A stretch of 64,000 nt of DNA from Candidatus Symbiopectobacterium sp. NZEC151 (GTDB taxonomy: Bacteria > Pseudomonadota > Gammaproteobacteria > Enterobacterales > Enterobacteriaceae), in the NCBI RefSeq assembly GCF_025962655.1, contig NZ_JAGFPE010000006.1, positions 62,001 through 126,000 of the forward strand, written 5' to 3'. Of this stretch, positions 1 to 9,017 are shown one piece after another. Position numbers and translations under genes: made by a program. The notes under the pieces were generated by a model. That model was not told the origin of the DNA and made no database searches. It saw only the letters and a program-made list of their open reading frames with translations. Numbering within the stretch: the first letter of the stretch is position 1; each line of letters begins with the position of its first letter.

Positions 1-239
1 TGCTGGATCTTACCGGCACCGAGTTCACGCTACTCTACCTGCTGGCGCAGCGGCTGGGACAAGTGGTATCGCGCGAGCATCTCAGCCAGGAAGTGCTGGG
101 TAAACGTCTGACGCCGTTCGATCGTGCGATAGACATGCACATTTCCAACCTGCGACGTAAACTGCCGGAACGTAAAGACGGGCAACCCTGGTTCAAGACG
201 CTGCGCGGGCGCGGTTATTTAATGGTTTCAACAAGTTAA
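1..239 (+). CDS. cpxR: CpxR response regulator, C-terminal part (cut by window edge)
   Basis: Partial gene; reading frame begins at base 3 and stops with TAA at 237-239, giving the last 78 residues. They form an OmpR/PhoB-type winged-helix DNA-binding domain (TGTEFTLLYLL, then SREHLSQEVLG, DMHISNLRRKL and the C-terminal wing GRGYLMV). CpxR is the cytoplasmic regulator that CpxA phosphorylates during envelope stress. cpxA starts 16 bases downstream, so the pair is one operon. The receiver domain lies outside the window. Confidence 0.95.
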   Translation, partial: LDLTGTEFTLLYLLAQRLGQVVSREHLSQEVLGKRLTPFDRAIDMHISNLRRKLPERKDGQPWFKTLRGRGYLMVSTS

Positions 240-255
240 AATAGGTAGCTGCGGC

Positions 256-1629
256 ATGATCGACAGTTTGACTTCGCGCATCTTCGCCATTTTCTGGCTG
301 ACTCTGGCGTTGGTACTGATGCTGGTGCTGATGTTACCCAAGCTGGACTCACGCCAGATGACGGCGCTGCTGGAAAATGAGTATCGTCAGGGCGTGATGC
401 TGGAGCAGCATATCGAAGCCGATCTTGCCGCCGATCCCCCCAACGATCTGTTTTGGTGGCGACGCCTGTTTCGCGTGATCGAAAAATGGTCACCGCCGGG
501 GCAACGTCTGGTTTTCGTCACGAGTGAAGGGCGCATTTTCGGTACGCTGCAAAAAACCGAAATGCAAATTGTGCGTAACTTTATCGGCCAGTCCGATAAT
601 GCCGACCATCCGCAGAAGAAAAATTACGGCCGGCTCGAGCTGCTCGGACCGTTTTCCGTGCGCGACGGTGAGGATAATTACCAGGTTTACCTGCTCCGCA
701 TGGCGAACAGCCCGCAGTCCGATTTTATCAATTTGCTGCTGGACCGCCCGCTGCTGTTACTGATCGTCACCATGCTGATCAGCACACCGCTGTTGCTTTG
801 GCTGGCCTGGAGCCTGGCAAAACCCGCGCGGAAGCTGAAAATTGCTGCCGATGAAGTGGCGCAAGGCAACCTGCGCCAGCACCCCGAACTGGAAGCCGGG
901 CCGCAAGAATTCCTCGCCACTGGCGTCAGCTTTAACCAAATGGTCAGCGCGCTGGAACGCATGGTTACTGCGCAACAACGCCTGCTTTCTGATATTTCCC
1001 ATGAACTGCGCACGCCGTTGACACGCTTGCAATTGGCTACCGCGCTGCTGCGACGTCGCCAGGGTGAGAACAACGAGCTGAACCGCATTGAAACCGAAAC
1101 GCAGCGGCTGGACAGCATGATCAACGATCTGTTGGTGTTATCGCGCAACCAGCACAAGAACGAGCTGGGGCGTGAATACATCCGAGCCGACGAGCTGTGG
1201 GGAGACGTGCTGGACGATGCCCGCTTTGAAGCCGAGCAAATGGGTAAAACGCTGGAAGTGCCTTATCCACCCGGCCCCTGGCCGCTGTTCGGTAACCGTT
1301 CCGCACTGGAAAGCGCCTTCGAAAACGTGGTGCGCAACGCCCTGCGTTACTCAAACACCCATATCAGCGTCGCCTTTGCCGTTGATAATCAAGGGCTCAC
1401 CATTAACGTTGACGATGACGGCCCTGGCGTTAACCCTGAAGATCGCGAACAAATCTTTCGTCCGTTCTATCGCACCGATGAGGCGCGCGATCGGGCATCG
1501 GGTGGAACCGGGTTAGGGTTGGCAATTGTGGAGAATGCGATTACGCAACATAAAGGCTGGGTTAAAGCAGGAGATAGCCCGTTAGGAGGGCTGCGTCTGA
1601 CCATCTGGCTGCCGCTGAACGAACGCTAA
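256..1629 (+). CDS. cpxA: CpxA sensor histidine kinase
   Basis: Inner-membrane sensor kinase/phosphatase of the Cpx envelope-stress system, partner of CpxR. The 457-residue protein matches the usual length. Membrane segments lie near residues 8-28 and 165-187 and flank a periplasmic sensor domain. A HAMP linker follows, then the H box SDISHELRTPLTRL with the phospho-accepting His near residue 249, an N box (NVVRNALRYS) and G boxes (DDDGPGV, GGTGLGLAIV). The ATG follows the cpxR stop by 16 bases. All catalytic motifs look intact. Confidence 0.97.
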   Translation: MIDSLTSRIFAIFWLTLALVLMLVLMLPKLDSRQMTALLENEYRQGVMLEQHIEADLAADPPNDLFWWRRLFRVIEKWSPPGQRLVFVTSEGRIFGTLQKTEMQIVRNFIGQSDNADHPQKKNYGRLELLGPFSVRDGEDNYQVYLLRMANSPQSDFINLLLDRPLLLLIVTMLISTPLLLWLAWSLAKPARKLKIAADEVAQGNLRQHPELEAGPQEFLATGVSFNQMVSALERMVTAQQRLLSDISHELRTPLTRLQLATALLRRRQGENNELNRIETETQRLDSMINDLLVLSRNQHKNELGREYIRADELWGDVLDDARFEAEQMGKTLEVPYPPGPWPLFGNRSALESAFENVVRNALRYSNTHISVAFAVDNQGLTINVDDDGPGVNPEDREQIFRPFYRTDEARDRASGGTGLGLAIVENAITQHKGWVKAGDSPLGGLRLTIWLPLNER

Positions 1630-1646
1630 GCGCAGAATAACGACCT

Positions 1647-1671
1647 GGGGTACGGCGCGTTGCGCCGCCCC
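1647..1671. terminator. GC-rich hairpin between cpxA and csoR
   Basis: GGGG-tac-GGCGC-gtt-GCGCC-g-CCCC folds into a strong stem between the convergent ends of cpxA and csoR. It lacks a clear T run on either side, so intrinsic termination is inferred from position and stem strength. Confidence 0.5.
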
Positions 1672-1672
1672 G

Positions 1673-2074
1673 CTAGCGCATGCGCTGAATCACTTGCAAC
1701 AGTTCCGCTATCGCTTCTTCCCCACCATCTTCCAATACCGCCTTACGCACGCACCCGTTGGTGTGATCGGCCAGCAATTGATTGGCGACCGCATTAAGGG
1801 CGGAGCGCGCCGCAGAGATCTGATTAAGGATATCAACGCAATAACGGTCTTGTTCGATCATCTGACCGATACCGTTAACCTGACCGTTAATCCGGTTGAG
1901 CCGGTTCAGCAGCGCTTTTTTACGCGGCTGAACCACACGGCGCACGTCCGGTTCATCGGCAGAATTGGCCGCTTCAGTGGCAGCGGCACAAAACTCGCAT
2001 TTACGCGACGACGTCAAAGCCGAGTCCTTCGACAGTGTCGCGGAAGACGTCTGGGTTGGCTTTTTCTGTCTCAT
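1673..2074 (-). CDS. csoR: CsoR-family copper-sensing repressor
   Basis: Small all-helical metal-sensing repressor of the CsoR/RcnR/FrmR family. The ligand residues have exact CsoR spacing: Cys in DRYCVDIL, His 25 residues later in LLADHTNGC, and Cys four further on (C-H-C, as in copper CsoR C36-H61-C65). RcnR has His at the third place, so Cu(I) is the likely effector. The 133-residue reading overlaps the end of copZ by 74 bases and has a 40-residue extension with KCEFC. The start is uncertain: an internal TTG or the GTG before RRVVQPRKK would give a normal-length protein. It is the last gene of copA-copZ-csoR and probably represses that operon through the dyads upstream of copA. Confidence 0.85.
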   Translation of the reverse strand: MRQKKPTQTSSATLSKDSALTSSRKCEFCAAATEAANSADEPDVRRVVQPRKKALLNRLNRINGQVNGIGQMIEQDRYCVDILNQISAARSALNAVANQLLADHTNGCVRKAVLEDGGEEAIAELLQVIQRMR

Positions 2075-2213
2075 TGTACTCCACGTTTACCAGACCGGTG
2101 TCCAGCGTGACCTGCACACCCTGAACCCCATTAAGCGCTTCCAGCGCGTTCTTGACCTTACTGGCGCAGCCGCCGCAGGACATACCTTGGACGTTGATTG
2201 TAGCATAGGACAT
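2001..2213 (-). CDS. copZ: CopZ-type copper chaperone (HMA domain)
   Basis: A 70-residue single heavy-metal-associated domain with the Cu(I) motif GMSCGGC near the N-terminus and the usual beta-alpha-beta-beta-alpha-beta length. Such proteins carry Cu(I) in the cytoplasm to CopA or to the repressor. It lies 57 bases downstream of copA on the same strand and overlaps the longest csoR reading. Family identity is clear; operon membership is inferred from spacing. Confidence 0.93.
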   Translation of the reverse strand: MSYATINVQGMSCGGCASKVKNALEALNGVQGVQVTLDTGLVNVEYNETEKANPDVFRDTVEGLGFDVVA

Positions 2214-2270
2214 AAAATACTCTCCATTTCACATTGTGTGACACCGGGCGGAGCCGGAAGGCTCAGGATA

Positions 2271-4658
2271 TCAGTCGCGCCGGGTCGGTTTCCAATGACG
2301 TAACAGCAGTGAATTGCTCAGCACCGAAATCGAACTGAGCGCCATGGCACTCCCGGCAATAACCGGATTCAGTAACGACAACGCCGCCAGCGGAATGCCC
2401 AGCACGTTGTAGAAAAACGCAAAAAACAGATTCTGTTTTACCTTGCCGAGCGTCGCACGCGACAGGCTAATGGCATCCAGCAAGCTATCGAGGCGGTTAC
2501 GCATCAGCACCACGTCCGCGGTATCCAGCGCGATGTCCGAGCCCGCGCCAATGGCGAAGCCCACATCTGCCGCCGCCAGCGCGGGGGCATCATTGATGCC
2601 GTCGCCCACCATACCGACACAGCGTCCACTGGCCTGAAGGCGCTGTATCTCCGCCGCCTTGTGCTCAGGCAACACCTGAGCCACCACGTTAGTGATCCCC
2701 ACCTGTTTGGCAATCACCGCCGCCGCACGTGGGTTATCCCCGGTCAACATCATGACCTCGATGCCCTGGCCTTGCAGATCGGCAATCGCGGTGCGTGCAT
2801 CGTCGCGCACCTTATCGGCCAGCGCAATGTACCCGAGCAGCAGCCCGGCGCGAGCCACGGCAATCACCGTTTTTCCCTGCGCTTCCAGTTTGGCAATCTG
2901 CGCCTGATCGAGCACGATGTCATTTTCAGCCAGGAAACGCGGTGACCCCAACAGCCAGTTTTCACCGGCCACCTCACCTGTTACCCCCCGGCCAATCACC
3001 GCCTGAAACCCACTCACCTCGACGGCTTCCACACCGGATTCCCGCGCATGCTGCACCAGCGCCTGCCCGAGGGGATGCTCGGAATGCTGCTCCAGAGAAA
3101 GCGCGACGCGCAGCAGTTCAGCGTCGGCCACCGCAGCCTCTGGCAGTACGTCACTGACCGAAGGCTTACCTTCCGTGATGGTGCCGGTCTTATCCAACAC
3201 CAGCACCTGCAAACGCTGTACTTGCTCTAACGCATTGGCATTGCGGAACAAGATACCGGCCCGCGCCCCTTGCCCGGTACCCACCATGATCGCCGTCGGC
3301 GTCGCCAACCCGAGCGCACAAGGGCAGGCAATCACCAGCACCGCCACCGCGCTCACCAGGCTGGAGGCCAAATCACCGCTGATAAACCAGTGTGTCAACC
3401 AGGTAAGCAGCGCGATGGCTACCACCACCGGCACAAACACCGACGAGATTTTATCGGCCAACCGCTGCACTGCGGCTTTTGAGCCCTGTGCGTCTTCGAC
3501 CATACGAATGATACGCGCCAGCGCCGTATTGCTCCCCACACCGGTGGCTTTGACACGCAGCATGCCGCTTTGGTTAAGCGTCGCGCCAAATACTTCGGCA
3601 CCCACCGCTTTCACTACCGGGACACTCTCGCCGGTCAGCATCGATTCATTGACCTCCGAGAGGCCATCGAGAATGATGCCGTCAACAGGAACACTCTCAC
3701 CGGGACGCACCACAAAGATATCGCCGCTGTGCAGGCTGGCCACATCGCGATCCTCAATCTCACCGTCCACTTCCACATGGGCGATGGGCGGTTGCAGGTT
3801 GAGCAGGCCTTCAATGGCAGCACCGGTTTTGGTTTTCGCTCTGCTTTCCAGCAGCTTACCCAACAGCACCAGCGTAATGATCGCGGCGCTGGCTTCAAAA
3901 TAGAGATGACCGTGCGGCGTGGTCAGCAGCGTGAACAGGCTGAACAGATAGGCTACGCTGGTTCCCAGCGTGACCAGCACGTCCATATTGGAGGTGCCGC
4001 TACGTAACGCGCTCCAGGCGCGACGGTAGAAATGGCGTCCACTCCAGAACTGCACCGGCGTTGCCAGCAGTGCTTGCAGCCAGCCGGGCAGCAGATGCCC
4101 GCTGCCGAAAAACATTCCGCCCATTTCCGCCATCAGCGGCACAGTGAGCACGGCCGCAATCAGAAATTCTCGGCGTTCACGCTGCCACGCGCGTTCGCGC
4201 CGTGCACGTTCTTCGCCGCGCTGACCGCCTTCGACCACATGAGCCTGAAAGCCTCCCAGCTCAATCGCACGCACCATCTGTTCCGGGCTGACCACGCCGG
4301 GGCGATAGCGCACACTGGCTCGGCTGCTGGCAAACAGCACTGTCGCATGCACATCGGGCAGGGCTTCAAGTGCCGCCTGAATACGTTCAGCGCAGCGTTC
4401 ACTGCTCATGCCGGAGAGTTCCAACGTCAGAGTCTGTTCAACCACGTCAAAACCGACTTTATGAATCGCCGCGACCACATCCTGCACCGAGCTGCTTTCC
4501 CCTTGCAGCCGGACACGCGCACGCTCGCTGGCGAAATTGACGTTAGCCTCCACCCCCGGCAAGCGGTTTAACACGCGTTCAAGGCGCACAGCACAGGCCG
4601 CGCAGGACATGCCGCTGATAGGAAGGTGCAATGAGAGAGGATCGCTACCATTAGTCAT
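2271..4658 (-). CDS. copA: CopA Cu(I)-exporting P1B-type ATPase
   Basis: Inner-membrane ATPase that pumps Cu(I) from cytoplasm to periplasm. The 795 residues hold two N-terminal HMA domains, eight expected membrane helices, the transport motif CPC at 445-447, phosphorylation site DKTGT (Asp 489), TGES in the actuator domain, SEHPLG for nucleotide binding, and TGDNPRAAA and GDGINDAP in the hinge. HMA1 has intact GMSCAAC (Cys 19, 22). HMA2 reads GMSSERC, so the first copper Cys is Ser 86 and only Cys 89 remains. First gene of copA-copZ-csoR, with a CsoR-like dyad about 90 bases upstream overlapping a TATAAA element. Confidence 0.96.
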   Translation of the reverse strand: MTNGSDPLSLHLPISGMSCAACAVRLERVLNRLPGVEANVNFASERARVRLQGESSSVQDVVAAIHKVGFDVVEQTLTLELSGMSSERCAERIQAALEALPDVHATVLFASSRASVRYRPGVVSPEQMVRAIELGGFQAHVVEGGQRGEERARRERAWQRERREFLIAAVLTVPLMAEMGGMFFGSGHLLPGWLQALLATPVQFWSGRHFYRRAWSALRSGTSNMDVLVTLGTSVAYLFSLFTLLTTPHGHLYFEASAAIITLVLLGKLLESRAKTKTGAAIEGLLNLQPPIAHVEVDGEIEDRDVASLHSGDIFVVRPGESVPVDGIILDGLSEVNESMLTGESVPVVKAVGAEVFGATLNQSGMLRVKATGVGSNTALARIIRMVEDAQGSKAAVQRLADKISSVFVPVVVAIALLTWLTHWFISGDLASSLVSAVAVLVIACPCALGLATPTAIMVGTGQGARAGILFRNANALEQVQRLQVLVLDKTGTITEGKPSVSDVLPEAAVADAELLRVALSLEQHSEHPLGQALVQHARESGVEAVEVSGFQAVIGRGVTGEVAGENWLLGSPRFLAENDIVLDQAQIAKLEAQGKTVIAVARAGLLLGYIALADKVRDDARTAIADLQGQGIEVMMLTGDNPRAAAVIAKQVGITNVVAQVLPEHKAAEIQRLQASGRCVGMVGDGINDAPALAAADVGFAIGAGSDIALDTADVVLMRNRLDSLLDAISLSRATLGKVKQNLFFAFFYNVLGIPLAALSLLNPVIAGSAMALSSISVLSNSLLLRHWKPTRRD

Positions 4659-4747
4659 TTCGTTGTTATCCTTAGACTTTCCGTTAAAAGGCTTCGATAT
4701 CTGCCTTGTCGGTGAGGGGATAACATACCCCTGAGTCAGTGAATTTT

Positions 4748-4764
4748 ATACCCCACAAGGGTAT
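4748..4764. promoter_or_regulatory. CsoR-like operator, copA side
   Basis: Perfect inverted repeat ATACCC-CACAA-GGGTAT (6+5+6). Known CsoR operators are G/C-tract dyads of the TACCC...GGGTA kind. It overlaps the TATAAA element of copA, as expected of a repressor site. Binding is inferred. Confidence 0.65.
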
Positions 4765-4909
4765 TTTTATTAGCAAAACATAGCAAAAATTTAGATATGC
4801 ATTAATTTCAATATGATAGGTAACATCATTCCAGTTTTCACAAAACCATATCCAAAAAAATCATTTTTAATACGCCGTTATCCTTTCTAGCATCAGATCG
4901 ATTTTCAAT

Positions 4910-4926
4910 ATACCCCCTATGGGTTT
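4910..4926. promoter_or_regulatory. CsoR-like operator, TonB-receptor side
   Basis: ATACCC-CCTAT-GGGTTT, the same 6+5+6 layout as the copA-side dyad with one mismatched arm position. It lies about 90 bases before the receptor start, mirroring the copA arrangement, and sits between possible -35 and -10 hexamers. This suggests copper control of the receptor operon. Confidence 0.5.
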
Positions 4927-5014
4927 ATCAAATAAAAATGAGGGACATCGTGCTGACGGCTTGCACTGTAACCCCATGAATTCACACACAACAAATTTGG
5001 ATAAGGGAAAACAC

Positions 5015-7237
5015 ATGACACGCTCAGCATCACGCTCTTGGCGGCAGCCTTACTCTCTTCGGTATCATCATTTTAGACTAAGCGCGGCGGCAGTTTTTGT
5101 CGCCAGCCTGACTTGCGGTATAGAAAACGCCTTTGCTGCGGATCCCATCACCACCGATACCCCCACCACGCAACCCGCAGACGCTGACAGCGAGGGGGCG
5201 AATCTGAGGGGAATTACCGTCTGGGGACAGGCGCGCACGGAAGATACAACCTCCTATACCGCGCAGGAAACTACCGTCGCCAGCAAGTTGCCGGTAGCGC
5301 TAAAGGATATTCCACAGTCCGTCTCTGTCGTTACCCGGCAGCGTATTGAAGATCAAAACCTCACTACGCTCGAAGATGCTCTGCAACAGGTTACCGGGGT
5401 AACGGTCACCCCCAACGGCACGGACACCAGCCAATATCGCTCGCGTGGCTACGCCTTGAACAGTTCGATCGATGGTGTGCCGGTTTATAGCGGCCTTAGC
5501 GGTTCGGAGCAGTTCGATCTCGCCATCTACGACCGTGTCGAAGTCCTGCGTGGCCCAACAGCACTGCTCAACGGCAGCGGCGACCCCGGCGGTACCGTCA
5601 ACGTCGTCACCAAAAAACCGCGTGACCGTTTTGCCCTCAACGGCACGCTGAGCGCAGGCAGTTGGGACAACTATCGTAGCGAACTGGACGTCACCGGACC
5701 GCTGAACGAAAGCGGTACGCTACGCGGTCGCGCAGTGGGTATTTGGCAAGATCGCGATTTCTTCTATGACCGAACCCATCAGGAAAAAAAGGTGTTCTAC
5801 GGCGTGCTGGAGTACGATCTGACGCCAGACACCACGCTCTCTGTCACTTTTGCCAATCAGCTTAACCACATTAAGGCCCCCTACTACGGTCTGCCCGCTT
5901 ACACCACGGGTGCGCTGCTGGATGTCTCGCGCTCGCTCAATCCAACGCCTGACTGGGCCTGGAGCGACAGCCACACGCAGGAGTATGTTGCGGGTATCGA
6001 ACAGCGCTTTGACAACGGCTGGACCGCCACCAGCAAATTCCGCTATCTCGACAAAGACAGCGGCTACAAAGACAGCTTCGTCTCCTCCGGCGTGGATCCG
6101 GAGACCCACACCGTCAGCTATTGGTACAACCGCCAGTTCGACAGTGAATACCGACGCTACGGTTTGGATCTCTACGCGGGTGGCCCTTTCCGACTGCTGG
6201 GCCGTGAGCATCAGGCACTGATCGGCTACAACTATGATGACTATGAGTATCAGTACGCGGGGTATAACCGGGCTGGCGCGCGGCAAACCGGCATCAGCCT
6301 GTTCGATCCGTCCGCAGTGCGTGAATACGATGTTACCCCCACCAACGGTAACCTGACGCGAACCATTCAAAGCGGCGTCTATGGTCAAACGCGCCTGCAA
6401 CTGCTCGATCCGCTCACCTGGGTCGTTGGCGGTCGCGTCAGTAACTTCACCATTCGCAACCGTAGCATCAGCCCCTCCGCACCGACAGCCTGGTCCAAAG
6501 AGTCATCGGCCAACGGAGAGATCACCCCCTACACCGGTTTGATCTACGCCGTGACACCGCAGGTTTCCCTTTACGGCAGCTACTCTGAGATTTTTATCCC
6601 GCAAGATGCGCAACGTGCCGATGGCTCCGCACTTGACCCGCGTAAAGGCAAGCAATATGAAACCGGGGTGAAAGGCAGCTTCTTCGACGGCGCATTAAAC
6701 GCCTCCGTCGCACTGTTCCAAATCAATGATATCAATCGCCCTATGGTCGATTTGAACAACCCGGATTCCTACATTGCCGCAGGGGAAGTGCGCAGCCGAG
6801 GGTGGGAGACCGAAGTGAGCGGCAGTCCGTTACCGGGGTGGGACATTACCGCAGGTTACACCTTCCTGCTGACCCGCTATCTCGAGGATGACACCGAATC
6901 CGGCACCTTCAGTCTGGGTGAGCCCAAACACAGCTTCAAGCTATGGAGCCACTACCGCTTAGCGGGCGGCCAGCTTGATGGACTCGGCATCGGCGGTGGA
7001 TTGATCGCAACCAGCGCCTACAGCGGCGTGCGCGGCAATTCAGACGAGCGCTCTCAAGGAGGATATGCCTTGTTCAACGCCGCCATCAGTTACCCGATCA
7101 ACAAGAACCTCACGGTATCGCTCAATGGCGAAAACCTGACTGACCGCAAGTACTACGCGAGCGTCGGCGGCCTGAATACCTATAACATCTATGGCGCACC
7201 GCGTAACTTCACGCTTTCGCTGCGCGCCAAATTTTAA
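5015..7237 (+). CDS. TonB-dependent siderophore-type receptor
   Basis: Outer-membrane gated channel for a metal chelate. I start it at ATG 5015 (740 residues), preceded by AAGGG and opening a signal peptide that ends near ENAFA; an ATG at 4919 would lie inside the CsoR-like dyad. After a short region containing RGITVWGQ (possible TonB box) comes the plug domain (DIPQSVSVVTRQRIEDQNL, GDPGGTVNVVTKKP), then a beta-barrel ending NFTLSLRAKF with the usual terminal Phe. The plug resembles the FhuE/FpvA siderophore class; there is no N-terminal signalling domain. The ligand cannot be read from sequence. First gene of receptor-ABC-tonB-exbB-exbD. Confidence 0.9.
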   Translation: MTRSASRSWRQPYSLRYHHFRLSAAAVFVASLTCGIENAFAADPITTDTPTTQPADADSEGANLRGITVWGQARTEDTTSYTAQETTVASKLPVALKDIPQSVSVVTRQRIEDQNLTTLEDALQQVTGVTVTPNGTDTSQYRSRGYALNSSIDGVPVYSGLSGSEQFDLAIYDRVEVLRGPTALLNGSGDPGGTVNVVTKKPRDRFALNGTLSAGSWDNYRSELDVTGPLNESGTLRGRAVGIWQDRDFFYDRTHQEKKVFYGVLEYDLTPDTTLSVTFANQLNHIKAPYYGLPAYTTGALLDVSRSLNPTPDWAWSDSHTQEYVAGIEQRFDNGWTATSKFRYLDKDSGYKDSFVSSGVDPETHTVSYWYNRQFDSEYRRYGLDLYAGGPFRLLGREHQALIGYNYDDYEYQYAGYNRAGARQTGISLFDPSAVREYDVTPTNGNLTRTIQSGVYGQTRLQLLDPLTWVVGGRVSNFTIRNRSISPSAPTAWSKESSANGEITPYTGLIYAVTPQVSLYGSYSEIFIPQDAQRADGSALDPRKGKQYETGVKGSFFDGALNASVALFQINDINRPMVDLNNPDSYIAAGEVRSRGWETEVSGSPLPGWDITAGYTFLLTRYLEDDTESGTFSLGEPKHSFKLWSHYRLAGGQLDGLGIGGGLIATSAYSGVRGNSDERSQGGYALFNAAISYPINKNLTVSLNGENLTDRKYYASVGGLNTYNIYGAPRNFTLSLRAKF

Positions 7238-7246
7238 CGCTGACTG

Positions 7247-9016
7247 ATGATGAGCAAACCCATGTCACCCGCCACGCTGCTGCTGCGCTACTGGCGCAGC
7301 GCGGAAAAATGGCGCGCCGCCGGATTGCTGGCGCTGATTATCACGCTGGAAATGGGCACGGTGTACGCCTCCGTGGAGATCAGCAACTGGCAGCGTCACT
7401 TTTTCGATGCGCTGGCGGATTTCCACTATGCCGCCATCAGCACGCTGATGTTCACCCTGGCGCTACTGATGGCACTTTCCGTGCTGAGCAAGGCCTTCAG
7501 CGTATGGTTTACCCAGTTGCTTACCCTGCACTGGCGCACCTGGCTGGTGGAGATCTTTTTGCAACGTTGGCTACAGCATCGCGCCTATCAACGGCTGGAA
7601 AGTCAGGCGCTGACGGATAACCCGGATCAGCGTATCGCAGAGGATTTATCCCTGTTGGCGGAAAAAAGCCTGTCGCTAGGGCTGGGACTGCTCAGCAATC
7701 TGGCGAACGCCGTCTCTTTTGCGGTGATCCTGTGGGGGCTGTCAGGGGCGCTATCGCTGTCACTGTGGGGACACGATATCCGTGTTCCCGGCTATATGCT
7801 GTGGGTCGCGATTGCCTATGCACTGCTCGGCTCGTGGATTATGGAGAAGGTTGGTGGGCCGCTGGTCGCACTCAGCTACCAGCGGCAGCGTTACGAGGCA
7901 GACTTTCGCTATCAGTTGGTCCGCGTGCGTGAACACGCGGAGCAAATCGCCTTTTATCGCGGTGAAAACGAGGAAGCGCGGCGCTTGCATGCCGCCTTCG
8001 CCGCCATTCGTCGCAACTGGCGCAGCCTGATGACCTACAGCAAACGCGTCGCGTTTACCGAGACGCTCTACATCGACGCCAGCAGCTTTGTGCCTTATCT
8101 GTTCGTTATCCCGCGTTACTTTGCCAAAGAAATTACCATTGGCGGCGTGATGCAGATGAGCGTTGGCTTTTCCCGGCTGCGCACCGCGCTCTCGTGGTTC
8201 CTGTTTAACTATCAGGATCTGGCATTGCTGCGCGCAGCGCTGCAACGGCTGTGTGATTTCGACGCGGCGCTGTGCCATTCACCACACAGTGATATTCAGA
8301 CTACCCCTGCCGACGATGGCATTCTGCGTATTCGCGATTTGCACCTGCATCTGCCCGATGGCTCGACGCTCTGCACATTGCCCGATACCGACGTTCTGCC
8401 AGGGGAACGCTGGATGATTGTTGGAGGTTCTGGCAACGGCAAGAGCACGCTGCTCCGTGCACTGGCTGGACTCTGGCCATACGGCAGCGGCAGCATCGCG
8501 CTGCCCGGCGGAACCCGCCTGTTTCTCCCACAAAGAAGCTATCTTCCGGTGGGTACGCTACGTGAAGCGCTGTGCTACCCCACAGGGGTATTCGATGACG
8601 CCCACTGCCGGGAAGTGCTCAGGCAAGTAAGGCTTGAGCACCTCCTTGATGCGTTGGATCAGGTGCACCCGTGGGACAAATACCTGTCCGGTGGGGAACA
8701 GCAGCGTCTGGCCTTCGCAAGCATCCTGTTACAGCGTCCGGATTACGTTTTTCTGGATGAAGCGACATCCGCCCTCGATCGCGACAACGAAACCCATCTG
8801 TATCAGTTGCTGCACGATACGCTTCCGGCGACCACGGTGATCAGCGTGACGCACCATGCCCATCTGGCGCACTGGCATCACCATCAATTACAGGTGATTG
8901 CCCAGCCCAGAAACAGCGCGGGGCCGACATCGCCCTCAACCGTCGAAAACCCAACGCCGTTGCCGTCTGCCCAGGCCTGCCTGACGGCCACGACGCACAC
9001 CATCGGGGAGCAATGA
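7247..9016 (+). CDS. YddA/FusD/SbmA-type fused ABC transporter
   Basis: Inner-membrane ABC protein with permease and ATPase fused (589 residues). The N-terminal half is an ABC_membrane_2 domain (about six helices, motif NPDQRIAEDL). The C-terminal half has Walker [18 protein letters not shown] signature and Walker B VFLDEATSALD; PVGTLREALCYP is typical of the YddA/ABCD branch. Relatives include E. coli YddA, Pectobacterium FusD (ferredoxin-iron system), SbmA/BacA and mycobacterial Rv1819c, so direction of transport is open. It starts 9 bases after the receptor stop without a strong ribosome site, suggesting coupling; ATG 7250 or 7262 are alternatives. A short disordered tail follows the ATPase domain. 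Confidence 0.85.
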   Translation: MMSKPMSPATLLLRYWRSAEKWRAAGLLALIITLEMGTVYASVEISNWQRHFFDALADFHYAAISTLMFTLALLMALSVLSKAFSVWFTQLLTLHWRTWLVEIFLQRWLQHRAYQRLESQALTDNPDQRIAEDLSLLAEKSLSLGLGLLSNLANAVSFAVILWGLSGALSLSLWGHDIRVPGYMLWVAIAYALLGSWIMEKVGGPLVALSYQRQRYEADFRYQLVRVREHAEQIAFYRGENEEARRLHAAFAAIRRNWRSLMTYSKRVAFTETLYIDASSFVPYLFVIPRYFAKEITIGGVMQMSVGFSRLRTALSWFLFNYQDLALLRAALQRLCDFDAALCHSPHSDIQTTPADDGILRIRDLHLHLPDGSTLCTLPDTDVLPGERWMIVGGSGNGKSTLLRALAGLWPYGSGSIALPGGTRLFLPQRSYLPVGTLREALCYPTGVFDDAHCREVLRQVRLEHLLDALDQVHPWDKYLSGGEQQRLAFASILLQRPDYVFLDEATSALDRDNETHLYQLLHDTLPATTVISVTHHAHLAHWHHHQLQVIAQPRNSAGPTSPSTVENPTPLPSAQACLTATTHTIGEQ

Positions 9017-9017
9017 T

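Larger units (their letters stand above)
4659..5014. promoter_or_regulatory. Divergent control region copA / TonB-dependent receptor
   Basis: A 356-base AT-rich region between two divergent operons. It holds two CsoR-like dyads (4748-4764 and 4910-4926), a TATAAA element for copA at 4745-4750 (minus strand), and a possible -35/-10 pair for the receptor operon (TTTTCA at 4902, TTATCA at 4925, 17-base spacer) with the second dyad inside the spacer. I see no convincing Fur box. Promoter hexamers are by eye. Confidence 0.6.

Noticed and set aside
3175-3903. Plus-strand 242-codon open frame opposite copA
   Set aside because: Low-complexity Ser/Thr/Ala composition typical of antisense frames; copA motifs are intact on the other strand.
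4765-4909. Fur box in the receptor promoter
   Set aside because: AT-rich sequence gives only scattered GATA-like matches, none near the 19-base consensus.
4919-5014. In-frame ATG 32 codons upstream of the receptor start
   Set aside because: It lies within the CsoR-like dyad and would put 32 polar residues before the signal peptide; ATG 5015 has a better ribosome site.
5720-6400. Long minus-strand open frame opposite the receptor gene
   Set aside because: Shadow frame of a GC-rich gene; no ribosome site or family resemblance.
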